Positions 15,260-24,131 of a stretch of DNA of 64,000 nucleotides are shown here, one piece after another; positions within the stretch are counted from its first letter, which is position 1, and every line of letters begins with the position of its first letter. The stretch comes from Actimicrobium sp047621345 (GTDB lineage: Bacteria; Pseudomonadota; Gammaproteobacteria; Burkholderiales; Burkholderiaceae_D): NCBI GenBank assembly GCA_047621345.1, contig JBLHLW010000001.1, positions 124,001-188,000 on the forward strand, read 5' to 3'. The position numbers were made by a program, and so were the translations under genes. The notes below the pieces were generated by a model. That model saw only the letters and a list, made by a program, of their open reading frames with translations. It made no database searches and was not told the DNA's origin.

Positions 15260-16399
15260 ATGCCTACGCCAGCCATCAAGACCATCGAATTCGAACGCCC
15301 GCAAATGCAATCCGGCACCAGTTGCAGTGCGCAAGCCTGGGCCCGTGTGCCGGTCATGCCGACGCCAGCCGAAAAAGCCGCCTTGAAAGAACGTATCAAG
15401 CGCCTGCTCATCGACAAGCAGGCCGTGCTGGTGGCCCACTATTACGTCGATGCCGACTTGCAGGATCTGGCCGAAGAGACGGGCGGTTGTGTATCTGACT
15501 CCCTCGAAATGGCCCGCTTCGGGCGCGACCATCCGGCCAAAACGCTGGTGGTCGCCGGCGTCAGGTTCATGGGCGAAACTGCCAAAATCCTGAGTCCTGA
15601 AAAAACCGTATTGATGCCTGATCTGGATGCGACATGTTCGCTTGATCTGGGTTGCCCGGCCGATGAATTCGCCGCTTTTTGCGATGCCCATCCGGACCGT
15701 ACCGTGGTCGTGTATGCCAACACCAGTGCAGCGGTGAAGGCCAGAGCCGACTGGATGGTGACCTCCTCGATCGGACTCGACATCGTCGCGCACCTGCATG
15801 CACAAGGCAAAAAAATCTTGTGGGCGCCGGACAAACATCTCGGGGATTACATCCAAAAACAGACTGGCGCCGACATGCTGTTGTGGCAGGGGTCGTGCCT
15901 CGTGCATGACGAGTTCAAGGGCGTCGAACTGGAATTGCTGATCAAGGAACATCCGACTGCGATGGTGCTGGTCCACCCCGAATCGCCTGCTGCGGTGGTC
16001 GCACTGGCTGACGTGGTTGGTTCGACCTCGCAGCTGATTGCAGCGACACTAACGCCGGGCGTCGAGTCCTTCATCGTCGCCACCGATAACGGCATCCTGC
16101 ACAAGATGCGACTGGCTGCTCCCGGCAAGACCTTCATCGAAGCACCGACCGCCGGCAATAGTGCGACTTGCAAGAGCTGTGCGCATTGTCCGTGGATGGC
16201 CATGAATGGCTTGCAGAACCTGGCCGACGTGCTCGAGTCGTGCAACAACACGATCGATGTGGATCCCGCGATCAGCGCAAAGGCCAAGGTCTGCATCGAC
16301 CGCATGCTCGATTTTGCCGCGCAAAAGAAAGCCAACGTGCGGCCCTCTGCCGACCTTGCGCAAGAGCAAAAACTGTTTTCAGGGATCGGACCAGCATGA
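15260..16399 (+). CDS. nadA: Quinolinate synthase
   Basis: A 379-residue 4Fe-4S enzyme that condenses iminoaspartate with dihydroxyacetone phosphate to give quinolinate in de novo NAD synthesis. The three-fold domain layout is visible, with AHYYVDADLQDLAEETGG near residue 58, VLMPDLDATCSL, LWQGSCLVH and CKSCAHCPWM near 307. The last supplies a cluster Cys. About 30 extra N-terminal residues precede the core, usual in beta-proteobacteria. The 250-base upstream gap, divergent from the oxidase gene, should hold its promoter. The stop overlaps the nadC start as ATGA. Confidence 0.95.
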   Translation: MPTPAIKTIEFERPQMQSGTSCSAQAWARVPVMPTPAEKAALKERIKRLLIDKQAVLVAHYYVDADLQDLAEETGGCVSDSLEMARFGRDHPAKTLVVAGVRFMGETAKILSPEKTVLMPDLDATCSLDLGCPADEFAAFCDAHPDRTVVVYANTSAAVKARADWMVTSSIGLDIVAHLHAQGKKILWAPDKHLGDYIQKQTGADMLLWQGSCLVHDEFKGVELELLIKEHPTAMVLVHPESPAAVVALADVVGSTSQLIAATLTPGVESFIVATDNGILHKMRLAAPGKTFIEAPTAGNSATCKSCAHCPWMAMNGLQNLADVLESCNNTIDVDPAISAKAKVCIDRMLDFAAQKKANVRPSADLAQEQKLFSGIGPA

Positions 16400-17262
16400 G
16401 TACCCTCGTTAATCCATTTGCCCCGTTCGAGCCTGCGCTGGCCTCAGCCCTCGACACCAATGTCACACAGGCATTGGTCGAAGATGTCGGCAGCGGCGAT
16501 GTCACCGGCTTGCTCGTGCCCGGCGACGCGATGGTGCAAGCGCGCGTCATTGTTCGCGAAGTGGCTGTGCTGTGCGGTGCACCGTGGTTCGAGGCGGTAA
16601 TGACGCAGCTTGATGCGCGCATCCGTATCGACTGGTGTTACGACGAGGGCGAATTGATGCGCGCCGATAGCGTGGTCTGCCAGATCGCAGCGCCGGCGCG
16701 GGCCTTGCTGACAGGGGAGCGCAGTGCGCTGAACTTTCTGCAGATGATGTCCGGCGTCGCCAGCCAGACCCGGCGCTACGTCGAACTGGTCGCCGGTACC
16801 GCTGCCGGCATTCTTGATACCCGCAAGACATTGCCCGGCCTGCGACTCGCGCAAAAATACGCGGTGCGGGTCGGCGGCGGTGCGAACCAGCGACTGGCGC
16901 TGTACGACGGCATTCTGATCAAGGAAAACCATATTGCTGCCGCCGGCGGCGTGCGGCGGGTGATGGAAAAAGCGTTTGCGCTCAATGCGGGTGTGACGAT
17001 ACAGATTGAGGTTGAATCGATCGACCAGTTAAAAGAAGCATTGGCTGCCGGTGCCCGTTCGGTGCTGCTGGATAATTTTTCGCTGGAGCAGATGCGCGAA
17101 GCGGTGGTGCTGACCTCGGGTGCGGCGCTGCTGGAAGCTTCCGGCGGGATTAACTTCGATACCGTGCGGGCCATCAGCGAGACCGGTGTCGACCGGATTT
17201 CAATCGGCAGTCTGACCAAGGATGTGCGGGCTACCGATTATTCGTTGCGTATCGTCGCATGA
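16396..17262 (+). CDS. nadC: Quinolinate phosphoribosyltransferase (decarboxylating)
   Basis: A 288-residue enzyme that makes nicotinate mononucleotide from quinolinate and PRPP, the step after NadA. Family text is clear: EDVGSGDVT near residue 29, GERSALNFLQMMSGVA, TRKTLPGLRLAQKYAVRVGG with the substrate-binding Arg/Lys residues, HRxx-type core replaced here by NQRLALYDGILIKENHI, and IEVES. The ATG at 16396 overlaps the nadA stop, so the two are translationally coupled. A partial second copy, about 96% identical by eye, is found at 18636-19161. This upstream copy is the intact one. Its C-terminus (RIVA) differs from that of the partial copy (RLIER). Confidence 0.95.
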   Translation: MSTLVNPFAPFEPALASALDTNVTQALVEDVGSGDVTGLLVPGDAMVQARVIVREVAVLCGAPWFEAVMTQLDARIRIDWCYDEGELMRADSVVCQIAAPARALLTGERSALNFLQMMSGVASQTRRYVELVAGTAAGILDTRKTLPGLRLAQKYAVRVGGGANQRLALYDGILIKENHIAAAGGVRRVMEKAFALNAGVTIQIEVESIDQLKEALAAGARSVLLDNFSLEQMREAVVLTSGAALLEASGGINFDTVRAISETGVDRISIGSLTKDVRATDYSLRIVA

Positions 17263-17464
17263 TCATCGGCACACGTAGATGCCGCCGACGATTAGATGGA
17301 ACTGTCGCGATACCCCAGCGAAAAAAAACACGGACACTGGTTGCTGCGTAGGTAGTTTGTGTCGTCCGGCAAAAACGCCTGCAGGAAGCCCAACTATTCC
17401 AGTCATGGCATCGCGCCAGGGCACAGTGTTTGCCGTGCCCGCCAACAGGCGATAAACTGTTCTC

Positions 17465-17671
17465 ATGACCCCGACTCTTAATGTGGACGACTATCCCCAA
17501 CTGGCTTTGCTGGCGTGGTCGCGCGTGCTGCGCGACATTACGGAAGAAGACGCGTTCGCCCTGTACGAACGGAACTGGCGCTTTGTCGACGTCGATGCGC
17601 TCACCGCTGCCGAGCGGGGGTTGATTGACAGGATGACGGACCAGTACGGCAAAGGCGTGATGAATGTTTAA
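17465..17671 (+). CDS. Small protein upstream of an AbiEii-type gene
   Basis: A 68-residue acidic protein with Trp-rich text (AWSRVLRDI and ERNWRFVDVDALT). It overlaps the start of the AbiEii-type nucleotidyltransferase gene by eight bases, so the two would be translated together. This position is where an antitoxin or accessory partner usually lies. It does not look like the HTH-containing AbiEi antitoxin, and I do not recognise a named family. It lies in the insert between the two nadC copies. A role as cognate partner is inference. Confidence 0.6.
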   Translation: MTPTLNVDDYPQLALLAWSRVLRDITEEDAFALYERNWRFVDVDALTAAERGLIDRMTDQYGKGVMNV

Positions 17672-18347
17672 GCGCGAACACCACCAAAAGATCCACCGGC
17701 TCCTATCGATGATGAATGCGCGATTCCTGCAGGAATCGCTGTGTTTCTTTGGCGGTGGTACGGCTATCTCCCTGCTGCTGGGGGAGTACCGGGAATCGAT
17801 CGATGTCGATTTTCTGTGTGCTGACCAGGCAGGCTACCGACAACTCAGGTCATCCGTCTTCGATCATCACCTGGGTGACCTTTTTTCAATACCGCCAACG
17901 TTGCTGCGTGACGTGCGCGCTGATCAGTAGGGCATTCGCGCCGTTGTTCTGATCGATGTTACGCCCATCAAGTTTGAGGTCGTCCGTGAGTCCCGCATTG
18001 CCTTGTCAGGTACGATCGATGCGACGTTACCTGTGCCAGTGCTCACCCGTGAGGACATGTTCGCCGAAAAATTGCTCGCCAACGCAGACCGGTTTGCCGA
18101 CAAAAGCGTCTTGAGCCGCGATGTCATTGATCTCATCATGATGGAAAGCAGTTGGGGCGATATTCCCGCCGGAGCATGGAAAAAAGCGGAAGATGCCTAC
18201 GGTAATTCGGTCAAGGCCGCGCTCGACAGCGCCAGGGTAATGCTCAAAACCGACCGGGCCCATTTTTCACGGTGCATGACGAACATGGGGATTGCGATCG
18301 ATGAGGAAAACAGGATTCGGCGGGCACTGGGTATTCGCCGCAAATGA
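17664..18347 (+). pseudogene. AbiEii/AbiGii-type nucleotidyltransferase, split by one amber codon
   Basis: One reading frame of 227 codons, interrupted only by TAG at 17928-17930. The first part carries the nucleotidyltransferase signature FFGGGTAISLLLGEYRESID near residues 30-49, including the GG and a downstream Asp. After the TAG the frame continues without shift as GIRAVVLIDVTPIKFEVVRE and then VLTREDMFAEKLLANADR, the usual Lys-containing block. The surrounding pattern suggests a Tyr codon mutated to TAG. Intact relatives are toxins of type IV toxin-antitoxin or phage-defence systems. Without suppression the product would be an 88-residue fragment. Confidence 0.75.
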
Positions 18348-18635
18348 CCATCATCCCTGCTCGCTGACCGCGGAAACGGATTCCGGAGTGCTGCTCAAGC
18401 ACTACAGACGCTCCGATCGCGATCAGTCAGCTCCGCAATCCGCAACGAGGGTCAGTGTTTTTTTTCTCAGCTTCACCGCGAAAATTACACTGACTCCGCT
18501 TGCGGAATTCGGAGCGCGAAGTACGCGACTGTCAGCACCGCGTGATTGAGTAAAAGCGAGTGGCGCTGGAAGTGACGGGCTGCAAGCGCAGTTCACTGGC
18601 AACGCAGCGTAGCTGGTCGCACACGAAGGAGAGTC

Positions 18636-19161
18636 GATGAGCGCCGACAGCGTGGCCAGCCAGACCCGGCGCTAAGTCGAACTGGTCGCCGGTACCGCTG
18701 CCGGCATTCTTGATACCCGCAAGACATTACCCGGGCTGCGACTGGCGCAAAAATACGCGGTGCGGGTCGGTGGCGGTGCGAACCAGCGGCTGGCGCTGTA
18801 CGACGGCATTCTGATCAAGGAAAACCATATTGCTGCCGCCGGCGGCGTGCGGCGGGTGATGGAAAAAGCGTTTGCGCTCAATGCGGGTGTGACGATACAG
18901 ATTGAAGTTGAATCGATCGACCAGTTAAAAGAAGCATTAGCTGCCGGTGCCCGTTCGGTGCTGCTGGATAATTTTTCGCTGGAGCAGATGCGTGAGGCGG
19001 TGGCATTGACTTCGGGCGCAGCGCTGCTGGAAGCTTCCGGCGGGATTAACTTCGATACCGTGCGAGCCATCAGCGAAACTGGCGTTGACCGGATTTCGAT
19101 TGGCAGTCTGACCAAGGATGTGCGGGCTACCGATTATTCGTTGCGGCTCATTGAGCGATAA
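18636..19161 (+). pseudogene. nadC: Truncated second copy of nadC
   Basis: The stretch repeats the 3' half of nadC nearly base for base. It starts with a short match to nadC near 16657, skips about 80 bases, then follows nadC from about 16755. TAC has become TAA at 18673-18675. From the ATG at 18760 an open frame of 133 codons remains, identical to NadC over long runs (NQRLALYDGILIKENHI and others) but ending RLIER. The PRPP/quinolinate N-terminal half is missing, so no enzyme can be made. It and the full nadC bracket the AbiEii-type insert. Confidence 0.85.
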
Positions 19162-19556
19162 GTGGCTGGGCGCGGGGCGTTACTTCATGGGTATCGGTGC
19201 GGAGAGACGCTCGCCGTCGATTTCTTTTTTTACCGGAGCTTGCATGCAGGTGAGATACCCTCATCCCCGTTGGTATAAGAGCGCTTGCGCAATCTGCCTC
19301 TGCCAGCCAGCGCTCCCCTCGGCGCCATCGACTTGTTCGTAGCGGACGAGCCCGCCTGCTGGAGGACGACGCTCAACGCGTATTAAGGGTGTGCACTCTC
19401 GGCGCTATCTTAAACCCGTCGGGGCAACAACTAGTGGGAGCCCGGCGATGGATTCTTTTCGTGCCGGCTTGGCGCATGTTCGTTGGCAATGAATTTGTTG
19501 GCTCTTTCGGACACTCATTGATATTAATCAATGCATCTCACTCCGATGGAGATCCC
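19162..19556. other. Upstream region of the orphan 463-residue gene
   Basis: About 395 bases without a convincing gene. An in-frame extension of the downstream ORF to 19389 lacks a ribosome site. Two TTCG boxes (19458 and 19479) are separated by 17 bases, one more than the Ralstonia hrpII consensus. A clear sigma-70 promoter was not identified. Confidence 0.4.
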
Positions 19557-20948
19557 ATGAAATTAAAGATAACGGTCCAACAACCGCAATCACGTTTCGC
19601 TGAGAATAACGACGCCGGCCTGGACAGCATCCTTATTGGCCGTTGTGCTCCACAGTACCCTGTCGAAACTCGGACCAGTCCTACCGCCCGCAAGGTCAGG
19701 AGAATGTCGGAGTCGACATTGAATCGACTGCACGGACAACTGCGACCTGCCATCGATGATGCAAAGGCAGTCAAAATATTGTTGGACGCGCGTGCTCAAT
19801 TGATCCTGCGTCAAGCCGCAGGTGGCAGCAGCGATGACCTACTTAACGCTTTCGGAGAGAATGATTTCCTGAAAAAAATCCAATTCGATACGCGGTCACT
19901 GACAGCGGCTTTTTCGGATAATCAGCACGCATTTCTGTTGCGAACGCTGATCCGGAAAGACCCACCGAGTTCGACCGAAAAGCAGGTTGCCGACTCGGTC
20001 ACGTCAGGAAAAACTGAGCGCAATACCCTCAATAATCAGTTGCCGGAAAGAGATATCCTGCTCACGCCAGCGACAATCATCTATCCCGGCATCAAGATCG
20101 CCACAATTTCTGACCATCCGGATCGTCCGCGCTGGCACGGTATGCCATCCATCATTTATGCGACGCCAGCAAATCAGCATACGTCCAAGATAGGAAAAAT
20201 CGATAACTACAGAAAAATGTTTGGCAATGCACTCAGCTTTGCTTCGAATAACGGTTTTACAGATAACTTTGTCAAGACGGTCAAATCCGGTCTTCTGTCG
20301 CACGCAGAATTGCTCGATACGTTCAAGAAGCAGTCGTCGATTATCGAAAATCTAAAAACACCGGAGCCATTTAATGAACTCCACGAATCCTTACCGGAGT
20401 TGCTGCAACAGATTCAAGGTTGCCGCACACATCCCGATATCGAATTGAATGCAGATGGCTCGATAAAGCACAACGAGGTGATTACCCGCTTGTGGTTATG
20501 GGACGCTACAGCGGTCGAAGTGGGCAAGGATATTGGTGAAGGACTGTGCGCTGCCATTGAGTTGCAGGTGGCGCGCTCATCACTGGAGAAGGGACTGCAG
20601 ACCCATGGCAGCCGCCATCCGTTATTCCATGATTTCCTGATGCAGCAATTATCGGTGGGCGACGGTAACGTTGCCCTAAAAAAAGCGGCGACTGAGAAAA
20701 AATTCAATCGTTTGACCAACGTTGATCAGCAGCAAATTCTAGATGGCTTGGTGGCCAAACTGCAGGAGCCTGTGACGCTATGCCATTACACGGCAGCAAC
20801 CGGCGCAATGACGCCGGTCGCGTTGACGACATTGCAAAAAAAGGATGTGGTTGCAGCGATGGATACGGTGTTGGCCGCGAGGCTGGGGCCTACGGCGCCG
20901 GCGTTGAAATCAGACAGCACGCAAACCGATCCCCCACCTGCGCCCTGA
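19557..20948 (+). CDS. Orphan 463-residue protein, possible secreted effector
   Basis: I do not recognise a family. The protein is soluble, lacks a Sec signal and membrane segments, and is rich in Gln, Ser, Thr and charged residues. Its N-terminus is flexible (about residues 1-60) and it ends in a Pro-rich tail (DPPPAP). The central part is mainly helical with several Leu-rich runs such as LHESLPELLQQI. The start ATG 19557 has GGAGA four bases upstream. Position matters: it sits between a truncated nadC copy and nadB, in an accessory insert, and in a genome that also has a TAL-effector-like gene. A type III effector role is speculation; no secretion system is in the window. Confidence 0.6.
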   Translation: MKLKITVQQPQSRFAENNDAGLDSILIGRCAPQYPVETRTSPTARKVRRMSESTLNRLHGQLRPAIDDAKAVKILLDARAQLILRQAAGGSSDDLLNAFGENDFLKKIQFDTRSLTAAFSDNQHAFLLRTLIRKDPPSSTEKQVADSVTSGKTERNTLNNQLPERDILLTPATIIYPGIKIATISDHPDRPRWHGMPSIIYATPANQHTSKIGKIDNYRKMFGNALSFASNNGFTDNFVKTVKSGLLSHAELLDTFKKQSSIIENLKTPEPFNELHESLPELLQQIQGCRTHPDIELNADGSIKHNEVITRLWLWDATAVEVGKDIGEGLCAAIELQVARSSLEKGLQTHGSRHPLFHDFLMQQLSVGDGNVALKKAATEKKFNRLTNVDQQQILDGLVAKLQEPVTLCHYTAATGAMTPVALTTLQKKDVVAAMDTVLAARLGPTAPALKSDSTQTDPPPAP

Positions 20949-20954
20949 TTGGTG

Positions 20955-22556
20955 TTAGCGCCAGTCCGGCGACAGCACCGTCGGCAGCGCCTTCGGCAAG
21001 GTATCTGGAAAATCCCGGCTGAAATGCAGGCCGCGACTCTCGCGCCGCGACAATGCACTGTGCACGATCAGCGAGGCTACCTCGACGAGGTTGCGTAATT
21101 CCAGCAAGTCGCGGGTGATCCGAAAATGCGCGTAGTACTCGTCGATCTCTTCCTTGAGCAAACGAATCCGGTGCTGGGCACGCTCCAGTCGCTTGGTGGT
21201 GCGCACGATGCCGACGTAATTCCACATGAAGCGGCGCAGCTCGTCCCAGTTGTGCGATAGCACGACTTCTTCGTCGGCGTTGGTGACGCGGCTTTCATCC
21301 CACGCTGGTAGCGGGATTTCAGGGCGGGTTGGTTGTTGTTCGATGAATTGCGCTGCTGCGCGACCGAGCACGATGCATTCAAGCAGGGAATTGCTGGCCA
21401 ATCGGTTGGCACCATGTAATCCGGTGTAGGACGTCTCGCCCACGGCGTACAGGCCCGGCAGATCGGTACGTCCCGACAGGTCCGTCACCACGCCGCCGCA
21501 GGTGTAGTGGGCGGCCGGCACGACCGGGATCGGTTCTTTGGTGATGTCGATGCCCAGCTCCAGGCAGCGTGCCAGGATGGTCGGGAAATGTTCCAGCAAA
21601 AATTCTGGCGATTTGTGGCTGATGTCGAGATCGACGTGATCGAGACCGCGTTTTTTCATCTCGGCATCGATGGCACGGGCGACGATATCGCGCGGCGCCA
21701 GTTCGGCGCGTTCGTCCTGCTCCAGCATGAAACGGGTACCGGCTGCCTCGCCGGCTGCGGTCGGTAATTTCAGCATGCCGCCTTCGCCGCGCACGGCTTC
21801 GGTGATCAGGAAGGATTTGGCATACGGATGGTAGAGGCAGGTCGGATGGAACTGGATAAATTCCATGTTGGCGACGCGGCAGCCGGCGCGCCAGGCCATC
21901 GCAATACCGTCGCCGGTAGCGGTGTCCGGATTGGTCGTGTACAGGTAGACCTTGCCGGCGCCACCGGTGGCCAGCACCGTGTGGTCGGCGGCGATCGTGC
22001 TGACCTTGCCGCTGTTGACGTCTTGCACGTACAGTCCGAGGCAATGCGGTTCTTCGCTGCCGCCGGGCAGTTTGTTCGATTTGATGACATCGATGGCGTA
22101 GTGATGTTCGAGCAGCGTGATGTTCGGATTGTTACGCACGATCTGCTCCAGCGTCACTTGCACCGCATGGCCGGTGGCATCGGCTGCATGAATGATGCGG
22201 CGCTGGCTGTGGCCGCCTTCTCGGGTCAGGTGAAAACCCAGTTCGGCGCTGTCGTCACGCGTGAACGGCACGCCTTGTTCGATCAGCCATTCGATCGCTT
22301 CGCGACCATGTTCGACGATGAAGCGGGTCGCGCTCTCGTCGCACAACCCGGCACCGGCCACCAGCGTATCAGCCACATGTTCGGCGTAGCTGTCGCCGGA
22401 ATCGAGTACTGCGGCAATCCCGCCCTGAGCCCAGTTGCTGGCGCCATCGAGCAACTCACGCTTCGAGATAACGACGACCTTGCGGGTTTTTGCGAGGTGC
22501 AATGCGACGGATAGTCCGGCCAGTCCGCTGCCGACGATGGCGACATCAAATTTCAT
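20955..22556 (-). CDS. nadB: L-aspartate oxidase
   Basis: A 533-residue flavoprotein that oxidises L-aspartate to iminoaspartate, the substrate of NadA. The N-terminal FAD motif is VGSGLAGLSVALHLA (residues 7-21). Further conserved blocks are ASNWAQGGIAAVL, HLTREGGHSQRRI near 130, GGAGKVYLYTTNP, FIQFHPTCLYHP with the active-site His region, and the late FAD block HGANRLASNSLLE. The C-terminal helical domain is complete. It lies on the opposite strand and about 3.7 kb from nadC; the accessory insert has probably separated genes that were once adjacent. Confidence 0.95.
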   Translation of the reverse strand: MKFDVAIVGSGLAGLSVALHLAKTRKVVVISKRELLDGASNWAQGGIAAVLDSGDSYAEHVADTLVAGAGLCDESATRFIVEHGREAIEWLIEQGVPFTRDDSAELGFHLTREGGHSQRRIIHAADATGHAVQVTLEQIVRNNPNITLLEHHYAIDVIKSNKLPGGSEEPHCLGLYVQDVNSGKVSTIAADHTVLATGGAGKVYLYTTNPDTATGDGIAMAWRAGCRVANMEFIQFHPTCLYHPYAKSFLITEAVRGEGGMLKLPTAAGEAAGTRFMLEQDERAELAPRDIVARAIDAEMKKRGLDHVDLDISHKSPEFLLEHFPTILARCLELGIDITKEPIPVVPAAHYTCGGVVTDLSGRTDLPGLYAVGETSYTGLHGANRLASNSLLECIVLGRAAAQFIEQQPTRPEIPLPAWDESRVTNADEEVVLSHNWDELRRFMWNYVGIVRTTKRLERAQHRIRLLKEEIDEYYAHFRITRDLLELRNLVEVASLIVHSALSRRESRGLHFSRDFPDTLPKALPTVLSPDWR

Positions 22557-22628
22557 GGTGATTATTCTTATGTATTGAAGGGAGTACCGACTATAGGTTA
22601 TTTTCGTATTGCTGTTTGGCAGTACTCG

Positions 22629-23843
22629 TCAGGCGTCAGGAAGGACCGGGATGACCTTGGCAGCTGCGGCCTTGGCGTTGCTGCGTGCGGTATCGATATC
22701 AGCGGCGACAGCCAGCGCGACACCCATGCGCCGGCGCGCAAAGGACTCCGGCTTGCCGAACAGGCGGATATCGGTGCCGGGGATGCGCAGCGCATTGGCG
22801 ACGCCATCGAACCCGATACCCTTGGCGTCATGACGGCCATAAATTACTGCCGATGCGCCCGGCGCTTTCAGGGCCACGTTGACGGGCAGGCCAAGGATGG
22901 CCTTGGCGTGAATTTCAAATTCACTCTGGACCTGACTGGCCATGGTTACCATGCCGGTGTCATGCGGACGCGGACTGACTTCCGAGAACCAGACATGGTC
23001 ATCCTTGACGAATAGCTCGACGCCGAACAAGCCACGTCCGCCAAGGTTGTCGGTGACGGCCTTTGCAATGGCTTGCGCATTAAGTAATGCCTTCGACGCC
23101 ATCGGATGCGGCTGCCAGCTTTCGACATAATCGCCGTTGACTTGAATATGGCCGATCGGCTCGCAAAAGGACGTGATGACGTCGCCGTGCTCATCGAGCG
23201 AGCGCACTGTCAGCAGGGTGATTTCATACTCGAAATCAATGAAACCTTCGACGATCACCCGACCGGCATCGACCCGGCTGCCAGCAGCGGCGTAGTCCCA
23301 TGCGGCATCGACTTCATCGGGGCCATCGAGCTTGGACTGGCCTTTGCCGGACGACGACATGACCGGCTTGATGATGCATGGAAAACCGATCTCGGCGCAG
23401 GCTGCCTGCAGTTCGGATTTGCTGTCGGCGAAGCGATAGGGTGAAGTCGGTAATTGCAATTCTTCGGCGGCGAGGCGGCGGATGCCTTCACGGTTCATCG
23501 TCAGCCAGGCAGCGCGCGCGGTCGGGATCACGGTGACGGCGCCGGCTTGCTCGAGTTCCATTAAACGGGTCGTGGCGATGGCTTCGATTTCGGGGACGAC
23601 GAGGTCCGGTTTTTCTAGTGCGATGAGCGCGGCGAGCGCGTCACCATCGGCCATGTTGATCACGTGCGCACGATGGGCGACCTGTTGGCCCGGCGCATCG
23701 GCGTAGCGATCGACGGCGATAACTTCGACGCCCAGTCGCTGCAACGCAATGATGACTTCCTTGCCCAGTTCGCCGGAGCCAAGCAGCATGACTTTGGTGG
23801 CGTTGGACGAGAGCGGAGTGCCGAAGCGGACAGGAGTTTTCAT
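22629..23843 (-). CDS. purT: Formate-dependent phosphoribosylglycinamide formyltransferase
   Basis: A 404-residue ATP-grasp enzyme for the third step of purine synthesis, using formate and ATP to formylate GAR. The N-terminal nucleotide-fold text KVMLLGSGELGKEV is near residue 19. The ATP-grasp lid PVMSSSGKGQSKL and the metal-binding end FVKDDHVWFSEVSPRPHDTG are clear. The start at 23843 (MKTPVRFGT) fits the family better than a Met 48 bases upstream, though its ribosome site is weak. The gene stands alone, between nadB in the same direction and a palindromic repeat cluster. Confidence 0.93.
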   Translation of the reverse strand: MKTPVRFGTPLSSNATKVMLLGSGELGKEVIIALQRLGVEVIAVDRYADAPGQQVAHRAHVINMADGDALAALIALEKPDLVVPEIEAIATTRLMELEQAGAVTVIPTARAAWLTMNREGIRRLAAEELQLPTSPYRFADSKSELQAACAEIGFPCIIKPVMSSSGKGQSKLDGPDEVDAAWDYAAAGSRVDAGRVIVEGFIDFEYEITLLTVRSLDEHGDVITSFCEPIGHIQVNGDYVESWQPHPMASKALLNAQAIAKAVTDNLGGRGLFGVELFVKDDHVWFSEVSPRPHDTGMVTMASQVQSEFEIHAKAILGLPVNVALKAPGASAVIYGRHDAKGIGFDGVANALRIPGTDIRLFGKPESFARRRMGVALAVAADIDTARSNAKAAAAKVIPVLPDA

Positions 23844-24019
23844 GAGTCGGTGCCAGTGTGGGAAAAGTGAGCTGCATGATACCGCTTGCATCGAATTGAT
23901 TGCGTTATTGGGAGCAGAAAGGGGGATATTTTTTGAAAATCAGGGGGGTATGTTTGCCAGCGATGTGGCGGGAGCGGTGCGGGTATTGGCGACCGTGGTC
24001 GGTGCGCCCGGTGCATTCG

Positions 24020-24092
24020 CGTGGGCACGATGACCCTGTGCCCATCCTACGATACCGTAGGGTGGGCACAGTTTTTTGTGCCCACGCGCGCG
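24020..24092. repeat. Paired inverted REP-like palindromes
   Basis: Two hairpin units face each other. The first reads CGTGGGCACG...GTGCCCATCCTACG, the second GTAGGGTGGGCACA...TGTGCCCACGCG. The same core recurs at 27233, 37288 and 50809. The paired layout is like BIMEs built from REP sequences. It lies between purT and the transporter gene, both on the minus strand. Confidence 0.75.
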
Positions 24093-24131
24093 CTCCGAAA
24101 ACCTCGGTCAATTTCTACCGAGGGCAATCTG

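Noticed and set aside
17318..18476. Shared GTGTTTTTTTTC-type words at both sides of the AbiEii-type gene as element ends
   Set aside because: The match is short and mainly a T-run, so it is not convincing as an inverted repeat.
17263..18635. Integrative element with its own integrase in the nadC insert
   Set aside because: No integrase, recombinase or attachment core was found; only the duplicated nadC segment supports mobility.
19458..19482. TTCG-N17-TTCG as an hrpII-type box before the orphan gene
   Set aside because: The Ralstonia consensus spacing is 16. The off-by-one spacing and the lack of a supporting -10 box make it weak; chance is likely.
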